Source: Erwinia_E haradaeae_D
GTDB taxonomy: Bacteria; Pseudomonadota; Gammaproteobacteria; Enterobacterales; Enterobacteriaceae
DNA: 64,000 bases
Assembly (NCBI RefSeq): GCF_900698935.1
Contig: NZ_LR217715.1
Location: 496,001 to 560,000, forward strand
Direction: 5' to 3'
A program made the position numbers and the translations under genes. Below the pieces are notes generated by a model, which worked only from the letters and a program-made list of their open reading frames with translations, did not search any database and was not told the origin of the DNA. Below, piece after piece: positions 40,552-50,548 of this stretch. Positions within the stretch are counted from its first letter, which is position 1. Each line of letters begins with the position of its first letter.

Positions 40552-42312
40552 TTAATTTATATGCATAGTAATGCCTAATTCTAGTAATGACTTTTGATGA
40601 ACTATATTTGGAGCCTCTGTCATAAGGCAAGCCGCAGAGGTAGTTTTAGGAAATGCAATAACATCTCGTATGTTATCTGAATCAGTTAATAACATAACTA
40701 GGCGATCAAGCCCACAAGCTAATCCAACGTGAGGTGGAGTACCAAATTTTAATGCATCTAGAAAAAAACCAAATTTTTGGCTTTGATCTTCCCTCGAAAT
40801 ACCTAATGTATCAAATACTGCAATTTGCATGTTCAAGTTGCTAATACGTGCAGAACCACCACACACCTCATAACCATTAATCACAAGATCATATGCATCG
40901 GCAATAACTGAATCTGGTTTTTCTTTTAACTGATCGATCGATCCTACCTTAGGGGCAGTAAAAGGATGATGCATAGCGGTGAACCCACGTTTGCAATGAT
41001 GTTCAAACATCGGAAAATCGACAATCCATAGTGGTTTATATTCACATGTGTTCGTAATTTGTAAATGATGACCTACTCGTATGCGTAATACCCCTAATGC
41101 GTCAGTGACTATCTCGTTATAGTCTGCGGCAATAAAAATAATATCTCCATTAGAGGCCTTCACACGATTGAATAACACTTCCATCACCTCTGTCATCATC
41201 GATTTCGATAGAGGACCAGTCACACCTTCAAGACCTTTATCCCGCTGATTTAATTTAATCCAAGAAACAGCTTTAACACCATCGTTTTTTACTGATTGTA
41301 TATAACCATCGATTTGTTTGCGAGTCAGACTCGCCCCCCCTGGAACGCATAAGGATATTACACGACTATTTTTGTCATTAGCTGATTCCGAAAACATCTT
41401 AATATTTATAGATTGCATTAAGTCAGCAATATCCACTAACTCCATAGGGTTACGCAAATCAGGTTTATCAGAACCATAACGCAGCCTTGATTCAGCATAA
41501 GTCATCACTGGAAAAGAGCCGAGTTCCACTGATTTAATCTTTAACCACAAAGCACGAACTAAACGCTCCATCATATCTCTAAGATCAGGTGCAGTAATAA
41601 ATGAAGCTTCTATATCGATTTGCGTGAATTCAGGCTGACGATCTGCACGAAGATCTTCATCGCGAAAACATTTGGCAATCTGATAATAACGATCAACTCC
41701 AGAAATCATTAATATTTGCTTAAAAATTTGCGGTGATTGTGGTAGAGAATAAAATTTACCTATATGGCAACGACTGGGTACTATATAGTTACGAGCCCCC
41801 TCAGGGGTTATATTAGTTAACATTGGTGTTTCAATGTCAAGAAACCCCAGCTCATCTAGAAATCTTCGTGCTAAACTAGTAATTATAGAACGAACTTTTA
41901 GACGATAAGCCATTTCTGGACGACGTAGGTCAAGATATCGATATTTTAAACGTACCTCTTCACTGTTCTGATTACTAAAATCCAGTGGCAATGACTCAGA
42001 ACGATTGATAATAGAGAGATATGTAGCCTGTATTTCAATATCACCTGTTAATAGAGTTTTATTTTGGTTTTTCTCAGTACGTTTGCAGACTATGCCCATG
42101 ACTTGGATGCAGAACTCGTTACGTAATTCGCAAGCTAGAGAAAAGACTTTCTTGTTTTCTACACTAAAAAAAATCTGTACAATGCCTTCACGATCACGCA
42201 TATCTATGAAAATAAGGTTTCCTAAGTTGCGATAACGATGTACCCAGCCACAGAGTGTAACTTTTTGACTAACATGAGCATAGTTCAGATGCCCGCAATA
42301 TTTAGTACGCAT
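40552..42312 (-). CDS. aspS: Aspartyl-tRNA synthetase
   Basis: Class II synthetase for tRNA-Asp. 586 residues (E. coli 590). The N-terminal OB-fold anticodon domain (VTLCGWVHRYRNLG, FIDMRDREGIVQ), the flipping loop with LPQSPQIFKQ, motif 2 (CFRDEDLRADRQPEFTQID), the bacterial GAD insertion and motif 3 (GLACGLDRLVMLL) are in order. AAGGA lies seven bases before the ATG. Monocistronic. Confidence 0.97.
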   Translation of the reverse strand: MRTKYCGHLNYAHVSQKVTLCGWVHRYRNLGNLIFIDMRDREGIVQIFFSVENKKVFSLACELRNEFCIQVMGIVCKRTEKNQNKTLLTGDIEIQATYLSIINRSESLPLDFSNQNSEEVRLKYRYLDLRRPEMAYRLKVRSIITSLARRFLDELGFLDIETPMLTNITPEGARNYIVPSRCHIGKFYSLPQSPQIFKQILMISGVDRYYQIAKCFRDEDLRADRQPEFTQIDIEASFITAPDLRDMMERLVRALWLKIKSVELGSFPVMTYAESRLRYGSDKPDLRNPMELVDIADLMQSINIKMFSESANDKNSRVISLCVPGGASLTRKQIDGYIQSVKNDGVKAVSWIKLNQRDKGLEGVTGPLSKSMMTEVMEVLFNRVKASNGDIIFIAADYNEIVTDALGVLRIRVGHHLQITNTCEYKPLWIVDFPMFEHHCKRGFTAMHHPFTAPKVGSIDQLKEKPDSVIADAYDLVINGYEVCGGSARISNLNMQIAVFDTLGISREDQSQKFGFFLDALKFGTPPHVGLACGLDRLVMLLTDSDNIRDVIAFPKTTSAACLMTEAPNIVHQKSLLELGITMHIN

Positions 42313-43217
42313 AGGTATTCCTTTCTAATTATACCTCATCTTTATGTATACATAATCCAGAAGGGCATATGACGTAATCCATAGCTCTTACCTATCTCTC
42401 ATCAATAAGATATGTGCTTTGTTTCTAATCATATAATATATATACTCTAGTGAAATACCGGACATAATATCTCTGGAAAATCACTCAGGAATACTGATTG
42501 ATAGTGTTATAGTAGAATATATTGATATACATCATCATATACTACCTCGCATAGTGAATCTACACGCTAACTAGAAACGATGTTGTGTAGAATTGAAAAT
42601 ATGCATACTATGTAGTACAAGATTCGTATAACTACTCGTAGTATGTAGTTTTTTTTAAAACATATCTCATCTATAAAAATCTAAAAACAATTACTTAGTG
42701 CCTTAAATGAATATTTTTTTGATGTGTACATCATCGTAACTGAAATGATCCTAAGACGCTTCTCCATCATCAGCAGCACAGAACATATATAATCGCAAGG
42801 CATTAATTTTATTTTGAAATGATTGAATAAAATACACCAAAAGATATTTAATGCATGCGAGTGTCCATTTTGAGGTAGACAGTTAATGTATACCATTTAT
42901 AATTACGAGCCCTATGCTGAAAATTCTTTTATTTACAGAAGCCACACGAATGCATTGAATAAAATTCATAAATGTCAATGACTATGTCAGTAATTGGATC
43001 TTAATTATTGTTTTTTGATCCTAATATGATTAAACTAGTGCTACGATTATAGTATTTGTGACATAGAGTGGTTCTCTATCCTCTATATTGTGTACATAAA
43101 ATATACTTAATATCTATTTTATTGAAATGCTATCAGAGACACACTAAGAGAATGAACGGTTCTTAAACACATCTAGCAATCTTATAGAAAAATTTTGAGA
43201 TATTCAGTGTTAAACAT
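42313..43217. other. Spacer at the ancestral cysM position
   Basis: About 900 bases between aspS and the end of the cys operon. In E. coli cysM follows cysA; I could not align any CysM segment. A 71-codon frame at 42681-42896 (-) is not recognisable and is probably noise. Confidence 0.55.
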
Positions 43218-44288
43218 CTAGTATGCATATAATGCTGTATCGCCATGATACAAGCGTGCATTTTTTAAACCCACAAACAAAGCTTGACCACGTGTTGGTG
43301 AAATATGTCCATGTTGCATAATTACACTAAGAGGATTAACTTGCCATCCGTTCGGTTGCAGTATGACTTGCCAGTAATGGCCACGTGGACTCACCTCCAA
43401 TATAATAGCAGGCAAAGGTATCTCCACGGTGCTCTGGAGGCTTAACTCTATCTCCCATGGACGTAGAAAGAGCTCAATGTTTCCTTCATATGAGGTGGCA
43501 TTAGTTAATGCCCAATGATAGCCTCCCACTATTATTGTGGAGTTAGTAATTGTCCCATGAACACAATTAACTTCTCCAAGAAATTCTAGAACAAACCTAG
43601 TTTTTGGAAATCGCCATACTGTATCTGGTGTTCCAACTTGTTCAATACTACCATGATTCATAACCACTATACGTTCTGCAACCTCCATCGCTTCTTCCTG
43701 GTCATGAGTCACAAATACACTCGTAAATTGCAATTCTTCATGTAACTGTCGCAGCCAGCGACGTAGTTCCTTGCGTACTTGAGCATCCAACGCTCCAAAT
43801 GGTTCGTCCAGTAATAAAATTTGCGGTTCTACTGCTAGAGCACGAGCTAGAGCTACGCGCTGCTTTTGTCCTCCTGAAAGCTGAGCCGGAAAACGTGTGG
43901 TTAAATGTCCTAATTGTACCATATCCAATAAACGTCTGACTTTTTTCTTAATTTCAATCACGGTAGGACGTTTGCGCTTTGGTAAAACTTGTAAACCAAA
44001 GGCGATATTATTAAATACTGTCATATGCCGAAACAGTGCATAATGTTGGAAAACAAAACCTACTTGACGATCTCGAGCATGTAGCTGGCTAACGTCGTTG
44101 CCATGAAAACTCAGACGGCCACTATTCTGATGTTCTAATCCAGCAATTATTCGAAGTAGTGTGGTTTTGCCTGAACCAGAAGGTCCTAATAACGCTACAA
44201 GTTCTCCAGAGGTAATATCTAGAGATATGTGGTTCAATACCCTTGTCTGACCGAAAAACTTATTAATATTGACAATTTCAATACTCAT
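43218..44288 (-). CDS. cysA: Sulfate/thiosulfate ABC transporter ATP-binding protein
   Basis: ATPase of the sulfate/thiosulfate importer. 356 residues (E. coli 365). Walker A GPSGSGKTT, Q-loop VGFVFQHYALF, signature LSGGQKQRVALARA, Walker B ILLLDEPFGALD and switch FVTHDQEEAMEV are intact, followed by the C-terminal regulatory domain (GEVNCVHG, FLRPWEIEL). Its start overlaps the end of cysW by 11 bases, with its ribosome site inside cysW. Last gene of cysPUWA. Confidence 0.97.
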   Translation of the reverse strand: MSIEIVNINKFFGQTRVLNHISLDITSGELVALLGPSGSGKTTLLRIIAGLEHQNSGRLSFHGNDVSQLHARDRQVGFVFQHYALFRHMTVFNNIAFGLQVLPKRKRPTVIEIKKKVRRLLDMVQLGHLTTRFPAQLSGGQKQRVALARALAVEPQILLLDEPFGALDAQVRKELRRWLRQLHEELQFTSVFVTHDQEEAMEVAERIVVMNHGSIEQVGTPDTVWRFPKTRFVLEFLGEVNCVHGTITNSTIIVGGYHWALTNATSYEGNIELFLRPWEIELSLQSTVEIPLPAIILEVSPRGHYWQVILQPNGWQVNPLSVIMQHGHISPTRGQALFVGLKNARLYHGDTALYAY

Positions 44289-45159
44289 AATGTCCCTTTT
44301 CCCACGCGTGTCTTTGAACTTGTCTTTTAAGTCGCCATTGCAGCGCGCTTTTGATCAACAGCATAAATATTGCCATGATAGTTAAAAGAGCGGCTGCTGT
44401 AAAAGCACCAACATCATTACAGTCCTGATGTAACATTTCCACCTGTAATGGTAAAGTGTAAGTTTCACCACGTATGGATCCTGATACCACTGATACTGCA
44501 CCGAATTCACCAATAGCACGTGCATTAGTTAAAACCACACCATACAGCAGAGCCCAACGAATGTTTGGTAAGGTGACGCGAAAAAACATCTTCCATCCGC
44601 GTGCTCCTAATAGCACTGCTGCTTCATCCTCATTCTTACCCTGACTCAACATCATGGGTACTAATTCACGTACAACAAATGGACAGGTAATAAAAATCGT
44701 GACGAGTACCATGCCCTTCCATGAAAACATTAACTGAATATTATGTGCATTCAGCCATCCTCCTAATTGACCGTTAATACCCCAAAATAGCAAATACATT
44801 AATCCTGCAACAACAGGTGAAATGGCGAAGGGAATATCAAACAACGTTAGCAATAATTGTCGACCAGGAAATGTAAATCGCGCCACCAACCAAGCTAATA
44901 ATGTTCCAAATATCACATTGATCGGTACTACAATGAAAGAAATTAATAAGGTTAGACCAATAGCATGCAGCATATTCGCGTCCTGCAGATTACTGAAGAG
45001 TATTCTCGGTCCTTCAGAAAAAGCAGTAAGAAAAATTACCATGAGTGGTATCACTAATAAAAATAGAGAAATTATTACCCCTATACCTATTAGCACCCGC
45101 TGATTCCACTGGTGAATGCACGAATGCTCTATGCTGAGAACTTCGCTCATTTCCGGCAT
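44278..45159 (-). CDS. cysW: Sulfate/thiosulfate ABC transporter permease CysW
   Basis: One of the two membrane subunits of the importer. 293 residues (E. coli 291), with about six hydrophobic helices and the permease-ATPase coupling loop (EDEAAVLLGARGWKMFFRVTLP). NARAIGEFGAVSVVSGSIRGET is typical of CysW. GGAGG precedes the ATG at six bases. The ATG overlaps the cysU stop by one base (TAATG). Confidence 0.97.
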   Translation of the reverse strand: MPEMSEVLSIEHSCIHQWNQRVLIGIGVIISLFLLVIPLMVIFLTAFSEGPRILFSNLQDANMLHAIGLTLLISFIVVPINVIFGTLLAWLVARFTFPGRQLLLTLFDIPFAISPVVAGLMYLLFWGINGQLGGWLNAHNIQLMFSWKGMVLVTIFITCPFVVRELVPMMLSQGKNEDEAAVLLGARGWKMFFRVTLPNIRWALLYGVVLTNARAIGEFGAVSVVSGSIRGETYTLPLQVEMLHQDCNDVGAFTAAALLTIMAIFMLLIKSALQWRLKRQVQRHAWEKGHYEY

Positions 45160-45992
45160 TAGTGTCCTCCAATTCTTCGACCAAAGCGGCCTTGTAAGAT
45201 GTTTATCGTGAATAATAGCACTAATGAGGCAATTAAAATGACTGAAGCAATTGCGGTAGCCGCTGGATAATCATATTCCTGTAGACGAACAAAAATCATT
45301 AAAGATGTCACCTCAGTTTTCCAGGCAATATTTCCAGCTATAAAAATAACTGCACCAAATTCACCTAAACTACGTGTAAAAGATAGTACTGTGCCAGCGA
45401 GCAATGCAGGTCCTACTTCCGGTAATATAATACGCAAGAAGCTTTGCATGGGTGAGGCGCCAAGTGTTTCAGCTGCCTCTTCATACTCTGGCCCCAATTC
45501 TTCTAGTACTGGTTGCACAGTGCGTATAACAAAAGGGGCGCTAGTGAATGCCATTGCAAGCGCAATACCAAGCCAAGTATACGAGACTTGGATACCTAAA
45601 GACGCCAACCAATGCCCGTACCAGCCATTAACAGAAAATAATTCAGTCAACGTAAGACCAGCAACAGCGGTAGGAAGAGCAAAAGGAAGGTCAATGAGAC
45701 CATCTAAAAGTATACGCCCAGGAAAACGATAACGCGTTAAAATCCAAGCCATTAACATTCCGAAAAATGCATTAAACAGAGATGCAACTCCAGCAGATAT
45801 CAATGTTACTTTATATGCGGCCACTACTTGTGGATTGGTAATCACCTCCCAATATTGTTCTAAAGTCATTTGCGATAACTGCATCAGCAAAGCACTAATT
45901 GGTAATAATATAATTAGACAGGTAAAAAATAAGCTGCTACCAAGACTTATGCTAAAACCTGGTAATACTTTTTTTCTTTGTGTGACTAACAT
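45159..45992 (-). CDS. cysU: Sulfate/thiosulfate ABC transporter permease CysU (CysT)
   Basis: Second permease subunit. 277 residues, identical in length to E. coli CysU. Hydrophobic helices throughout; the coupling loop is YEEAAETLGASPMQSFLRIILP, split by conserved Gly, and SFTRSLGEFGAVIFIAGN follows. It begins two bases after the cysP stop and overlaps cysW by one base, so the four cys genes form one tight operon. Confidence 0.97.
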   Translation of the reverse strand: MLVTQRKKVLPGFSISLGSSLFFTCLIILLPISALLMQLSQMTLEQYWEVITNPQVVAAYKVTLISAGVASLFNAFFGMLMAWILTRYRFPGRILLDGLIDLPFALPTAVAGLTLTELFSVNGWYGHWLASLGIQVSYTWLGIALAMAFTSAPFVIRTVQPVLEELGPEYEEAAETLGASPMQSFLRIILPEVGPALLAGTVLSFTRSLGEFGAVIFIAGNIAWKTEVTSLMIFVRLQEYDYPAATAIASVILIASLVLLFTINILQGRFGRRIGGH

Positions 45993-45994
45993 GA

Positions 45995-47008
45995 TTACTC
46001 ATGCCTCTCTGATAAAAGCTGATCTAGTTCGCCGCCGCTAGAAAAATGCATTTTTATTATGCGATCCCAACTACCAAACATTTTCTCTATCGCAAAAAAT
46101 TTAGTATATGGAAAACGATCTTTGTTAATTGTCATTAAGCGCTGATTATTAACGCGATAGTAAAAATGTGTCATAATTTTTTGGGCGGAGGGTGTGTATA
46201 AATAATGTAGATAAGCTTTTGCGGCTTTTTCGGTATGGTTCTGAGTGAGATTTTTATCAATCCAGGTAACAGGAAATTTTGCTAAAATATTAGTAGCTGG
46301 TACGATAACTTCATAACCTTGCTGCGCATATCGATCGCGAATAGTATTAACTTCCGACTCAAAACTAATTAATACATCCCCTATTCTATGACTAACAAAT
46401 GTTGTTGTAGCACCGCGTCCACCTGTATCAAATACTTCCACATTGTGTAGTAACTGTGTCATAAATTTTCTAGTCTGTAATGTATTATTACCATTCGTGA
46501 GATTAGCCGCGCCCCATGCAGCTAACCAAGCATAACGTCCATTTCCAGATGTTTTCGGATTAGCAAAAATCAATCTCACATCTTTGCGTGCTAGATCCTG
46601 CCAGTCTTGGATATTTTTTGGGTTACCTTTTCGCACCAAAAATGCCATTGTAGAATAAAATGGTGAGCTGCTGTTTGGCAGACGTTCTTGCCAGTTGAAG
46701 GGGATGAGCTTACCCCTATCGTGCAAAATTTGCACATCAGTAACTTGATTGTAAGTAACCACGTCTGCTTTCAATCCTTGTAAGATAGACAGCGCTTGTT
46801 TTGACGAACCTGCATGAGACTGTTTAATGGTTAAAATATCATTAGGATACATTTGAGCCCACTGTTTTTCAAAAACAATATTTAGGGCTAAAAATAGTTC
46901 TCGTGAAACATCATAAGAGCTATTTAGTAATACAGTCGCCTGTACACCACCACTCAGAACTAACGTGAAAAAACAGGCTATGCATTTTTTTATTACTGGT
47001 AATATCAT
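45995..47008 (-). CDS. cysP: Thiosulfate/sulfate-binding periplasmic protein
   Basis: Captures thiosulfate or sulfate in the periplasm for CysUWA. From the ATG at 47008 the product has 337 residues (E. coli CysP 338). A Sec signal (IKKCIACFFTLVLSGGVQA) precedes the mature LLNSSYDVSREL. Anion-binding loops IKQSHAGSSKQA, VVTYNQVTDV and DTGGRGATTTF are conserved. A perfect AGGAGG lies four bases before this ATG, the strongest ribosome site in the window, so the longer GTG start at 47029 is rejected. CysP rather than Sbp is indicated by the length and the SSPFYSTMAFLVRKGNPKNI region. A compact hairpin lies 64-82 bases upstream. Confidence 0.96.
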   Translation of the reverse strand: MILPVIKKCIACFFTLVLSGGVQATVLLNSSYDVSRELFLALNIVFEKQWAQMYPNDILTIKQSHAGSSKQALSILQGLKADVVTYNQVTDVQILHDRGKLIPFNWQERLPNSSSPFYSTMAFLVRKGNPKNIQDWQDLARKDVRLIFANPKTSGNGRYAWLAAWGAANLTNGNNTLQTRKFMTQLLHNVEVFDTGGRGATTTFVSHRIGDVLISFESEVNTIRDRYAQQGYEVIVPATNILAKFPVTWIDKNLTQNHTEKAAKAYLHYLYTPSAQKIMTHFYYRVNNQRLMTINKDRFPYTKFFAIEKMFGSWDRIIKMHFSSGGELDQLLSERHE

Positions 47009-47071
47009 TACACCTCCTAGAGAGCACACACCTAAGTAAAGCTATTGGCTAAGTGTATTGATACATTGCAG

Positions 47072-47090
47072 TAAAACCGTAGCGGTTTTA
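47072..47090. promoter_or_regulatory. Hairpin in the cysP leader region
   Basis: TAAAACCG-TAG-CGGTTTTA: a perfect 8 bp stem with a three-base loop and A4/T4 ends, 64-82 bases upstream of the cysP start. The shape is that of a small bidirectional terminator or attenuator; an operator for a regulator such as CysB is the alternative, though it does not resemble a site I can name. Confidence 0.45.
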
Positions 47091-47529
47091 TATATCGTTT
47101 CGTGCTTCTCAATGAGAAAACACTATAAGTATTTTATTTTCTTAACCGCTTGAAGGATCGCCTGTATACTTACAACATCTATTTGAAAAGCATTGCATAC
47201 AAAATTTTTGGAAAACCACTCAACTTATGGACTCTGTACTTTTGGTGAAAAATTTGCTAATACTGATTTTCATACGCATGGATCAAACTATAGGTTCTGC
47301 ATGATATTTACGGAATATATAATCTATTTAATAAATAATGTCCATACAAACACTGATGCAAATCTTACGTAACCATCCAAATAACCAATGATGGTATAGG
47401 GATTGAGACCGTATTAAAGATACTTTTCTGAATAGAAATTATTAAGAACTACTTGAGTAAAAATAAAAATGATATCGCTTTAGCATCAATGACATGTACT
47501 ATGAATAATTTTACCATTCCCAAAAGATC

Positions 47530-47552
47530 TTTCAGACGTGCTACGTCTGAAA
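47530..47552. repeat. 9 bp perfect inverted repeat
   Basis: TTTCAGACG-TGCTA-CGTCTGAAA, G+C-rich for its surroundings, in the cysP-accB spacer. It is terminator-like without a long U tract and may be the relic terminator of an erased gene. Confidence 0.45.
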
Positions 47553-48288
47553 ACTATGATTTATCCTCGTGATTACTTGGTTACCAAAGATTCCAAAAAC
47601 TATAGTATGTGATTAAGAATTTGCCTGTCTTACACTAATCACCACTCTTTTTTTAGGAATGTTATTGTCGATGCAATTCTGCTGTATATACAGATAATTA
47701 CACTGCATTTAAAAAAAAGACTAACTCTTTTGCATAAATACATATAAGATATAATCTGTGCATCATTTAAGGTTATACAAGTTGATCAACTGCCTCTAAA
47801 ACTACTGTGTTCAGTTGCATGAAATTAAATAAAATTAGATACAATAATGTATAGCTAATATCCTCTACATAAGAGAGTGACCAATCTATCAGTGCTACTC
47901 TTAGGTATATGCTATTTATTTGCTGGATGAATAAAAGATATAATCTGAGTGCTTTTAGTCTTAGTTTAATGTATGTAGATGAATATTATTGTGTGCTACC
48001 ATCCCTTCAAACAACCTATTTATGAGTTCTTCTTATTGGAACATTCAAACCATCTAATTAATTATAGTAGTATTGTAAGAATATACTGACCAGAATCGAA
48101 TAAACATGGATAAAAATCTATATTTTATGTAGCTTATCCGTAAATTTTGGCGGAAAGAGTGACAAAATTGATTTAGCAATGTATTTTGTACGATAGTTGA
48201 ATAATCATAGATCATGGCAAAAATATGATCAATAAATGATATATGATGTGGCCAATATTTCAAATAACTCTACTATAGTACGTATCAG

Positions 48289-48350
48289 AACATTAAGACA
48301 GTGATATATTGTGAAGCACAGAGTTAATCTCTGCACAAATCACTAATGTT
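48289..48350. ncRNA. Long bulged stem-loop, possible structured RNA
   Basis: Four helices stack in one arm: AACATTA/TAATGTT (7 bp), GTGAT/ATCAC (5), TGTG/CACA (4) and CAGAG/CTCTG (5) closing a TTAAT loop. All bulges fall on the left strand, and the right strand is nearly continuous. 21 bp in 62 bases is more than expected for eroded DNA, but no known RNA family is recognised. Confidence 0.3.
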
Positions 48351-48701
48351 CTTTCCAGAAAACCTATAAAAACTAAGTACAATCTAGCTAACACTCGACT
48401 AAGTAGTATAAATAAATAGAGGTGAAAATAATATGGGTAATATTGTCATGCATCCATGATGCATGCAACCATATCATATAAATATTACTTGATATCCACT
48501 ACGTGGATAGAAAACATTCATTTACATCTGTGATACATGTGAACCTACTAAGTCTATATTCAACATCAAACGTATATGTAACCCTCTTGCATAATGAGAG
48601 TCGAACGCTAATCCTTAACAGATACCTCCTAACTTGATCCAACGATCAAGCGTAGTACAATGCCACTACCTTCTGATTAAGCTAAGTATGGAATAAAATT
48701 A

Positions 48702-49187
48702 ATGGATATTCGTAAAATTAAAAAACTAATTGCATTAGTAGAAGAATCAGGCATCTCTGAATTAGAGATCACTGAAAGTGAAGCGTCAGTACGTATCATC
48801 CGCACGATACAGGGTACCAGTTATACTACTCTTCAGCACAATCACGCAACATCAATTGTACAACAACCATGTGTAGGAAAAGACACACCCTCTATTTCTA
48901 CATCCATACCAGAAACGTTCATTGCACCTCAACCTCAAGAACAAGAATTAGAAGGCTATATTGTACGATCACCCATGGTTGGTACTGTCTATCGCACTCC
49001 AAGTGCTGACGCAAAAGCTTTTGTGGAAGTGGGTCAGACAGTCCACCCTGGTGATACTTTATGTATTGTAGAAGCAATGAAAATGATGAATCACATTGAA
49101 GCAGAAAAGTCTGGTGTTATAAAAGCAATTTTGGTGGAAAGTGGTCAACCTGTTGAATTTGATGAACCATTGCTCGTCATTGAATAA
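48702..49187 (+). CDS. accB: Biotin carboxyl carrier protein of acetyl-CoA carboxylase
   Basis: Carries the biotin that is carboxylated by AccC and used to make malonyl-CoA. 161 residues (E. coli 156). The N-terminal DIRKIKKLIALVEESGISELEI helix, split here by conserved Glu, a Pro/Thr/Gln-rich linker (about 50-85) and the biotinyl domain with EAMKMMNHIEA, whose Lys is biotinylated, are complete. It needs a biotin ligase, yet birA in this window is frameshifted. accC follows after 11 bases. Confidence 0.97.
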   Translation: MDIRKIKKLIALVEESGISELEITESEASVRIIRTIQGTSYTTLQHNHATSIVQQPCVGKDTPSISTSIPETFIAPQPQEQELEGYIVRSPMVGTVYRTPSADAKAFVEVGQTVHPGDTLCIVEAMKMMNHIEAEKSGVIKAILVESGQPVEFDEPLLVIE

Positions 49188-49198
49188 CGAGGCTAACA

Positions 49199-50548
49199 AT
49201 GCTGGATAAAATTATCATTGCTAACCGTGGTGAAATTGCGCTACGTATTTTACGTGCTTGTAAAGAGCTTGGAATTAAAACAGTTGCAGTCCACTCTACA
49301 GTAGACCGTGACCTAAAGCATGTGTTGCTTGCAGATGAAACAGTCTGTATCGGTCCACCGCCATCCATCAAAAGCTATTTGAATATCCCAGCTTTAATTT
49401 CTGCAGCAGAGATTACTGGTGCCGTCGCTATCCACCCTGGCTATGGATTTCTTTCAGAAAATGCAGACTTTGCTGAGCAAATGGAACGTTCTGGATTTAT
49501 CTTTATTGGCCCCAAAGCGGATACTATTCGTTTAATGGGCGACAAAGTTTCAGCAATTACTGTAATGAAGAAAGCTGGTATCCCCACAGTTCCTGGTTCT
49601 GATGGACCTCTTACTGAAGATATGGCAAAGAATAGAGCTTTCGCGAAGCGCATTGGCTACCCTGTGATGATTAAAGCTTCTGGTGGAGGCGGCGGTCGTG
49701 GAATGCATGTAGTACATAAAGACAAAGACCTGGAATCATTAATTAATATGACAAAAACAGAAGCAAAAGCAGCTTTTAACAACGATATGGTGTATATGGA
49801 AAAGTACCTGGAAAATCCACGTCATATTGAAATACAGGTTTTAGCTGATGGACATGGTAATGCCATCTACCTTGCTGAACGTGATTGCTCTATGCAACGT
49901 AGACATCAGAAAGTAGTAGAAGAAGCACCAGCACCCGGTATTACTTCTACAATGAGACAATATATTGGTGATTGTTGCTCAAAAGCTTGTATTGATATCG
50001 GTTATCGTGGTGCAGGAACCTTTGAATTTTTGTATGAAAACGGTAAGTTTTACTTCATTGAAATGAATACACGCATCCAAGTTGAACACCCTGTAACTGA
50101 AATGATTACTGGGATTGATTTGATTAAGGAACAACTACGCATTGCGGCCGGACATCCTTTATCCATTAAAGAAGAGGAAGTGATTATTCGTGGCCACTCA
50201 GTAGAGTGTCGTATTAATGCTGAAGATGCTCAAACTTTTATGCCTAGTCCTGGAAAAATTACTCGCTTCCATGCACCTGGAGGTTTTGGAGTACGTTGGG
50301 AATCACATGTCTATGCTGGTTATAGCGTACCGCTATACTATGACTCAATGATTGGCAAACTCATTACATTTGGAGAAAATCGTGATGTAGCAATTGCGCG
50401 CATGAAAAATGCATTAACTGAATTAATTATTGATGGAATCAAGACTAATGTCAAACTCCAAATGAATATCATGTCGGACGAAAACTTTCAGATGGGTGGA
50501 ACCAATATTCATTATCTAGAAAAAAAACTAGGTTTAACCGAGACATAA
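49199..50548 (+). CDS. accC: Biotin carboxylase subunit of acetyl-CoA carboxylase
   Basis: ATP-grasp enzyme that carboxylates AccB-bound biotin in the first step of fatty acid synthesis. 449 residues, the E. coli length. IIANRGEIALRI, HPGYGFLSEN, the glycine loop ASGGGGGRGMHVV, RDCSMQRRHQKVVEEAPAP and EMNTRIQVEHPVTEM are intact. GAGG precedes the ATG at six bases. Coupled to accB. Confidence 0.97.
   Translation: MLDKIIIANRGEIALRILRACKELGIKTVAVHSTVDRDLKHVLLADETVCIGPPPSIKSYLNIPALISAAEITGAVAIHPGYGFLSENADFAEQMERSGFIFIGPKADTIRLMGDKVSAITVMKKAGIPTVPGSDGPLTEDMAKNRAFAKRIGYPVMIKASGGGGGRGMHVVHKDKDLESLINMTKTEAKAAFNNDMVYMEKYLENPRHIEIQVLADGHGNAIYLAERDCSMQRRHQKVVEEAPAPGITSTMRQYIGDCCSKACIDIGYRGAGTFEFLYENGKFYFIEMNTRIQVEHPVTEMITGIDLIKEQLRIAAGHPLSIKEEEVIIRGHSVECRINAEDAQTFMPSPGKITRFHAPGGFGVRWESHVYAGYSVPLYYDSMIGKLITFGENRDVAIARMKNALTELIIDGIKTNVKLQMNIMSDENFQMGGTNIHYLEKKLGLTET

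Larger units (their letters stand above)
47009..48701. other. 1.7 kb divergent spacer between cysP and accB with three hairpins
   Basis: No gene seen. aroQ, upstream of accB in E. coli, could not be traced. The spacer has three well-formed inverted repeats (47072-47090, 47530-47552, 48289-48350) and a tRNA-like but non-folding stretch near 48590-48690. Confidence 0.6.

Noticed and set aside
42681..42896. 71-codon frame between aspS and cysA
   Set aside because: Does not align with CysM, expected here by synteny, or with any family I know.
48590..48690. tRNA-like stretch with a TTCGA T-loop motif on the minus strand upstream of accB
   Set aside because: The T and anticodon stems do not pair and the spacing is wrong; at most a very old tRNA ruin.
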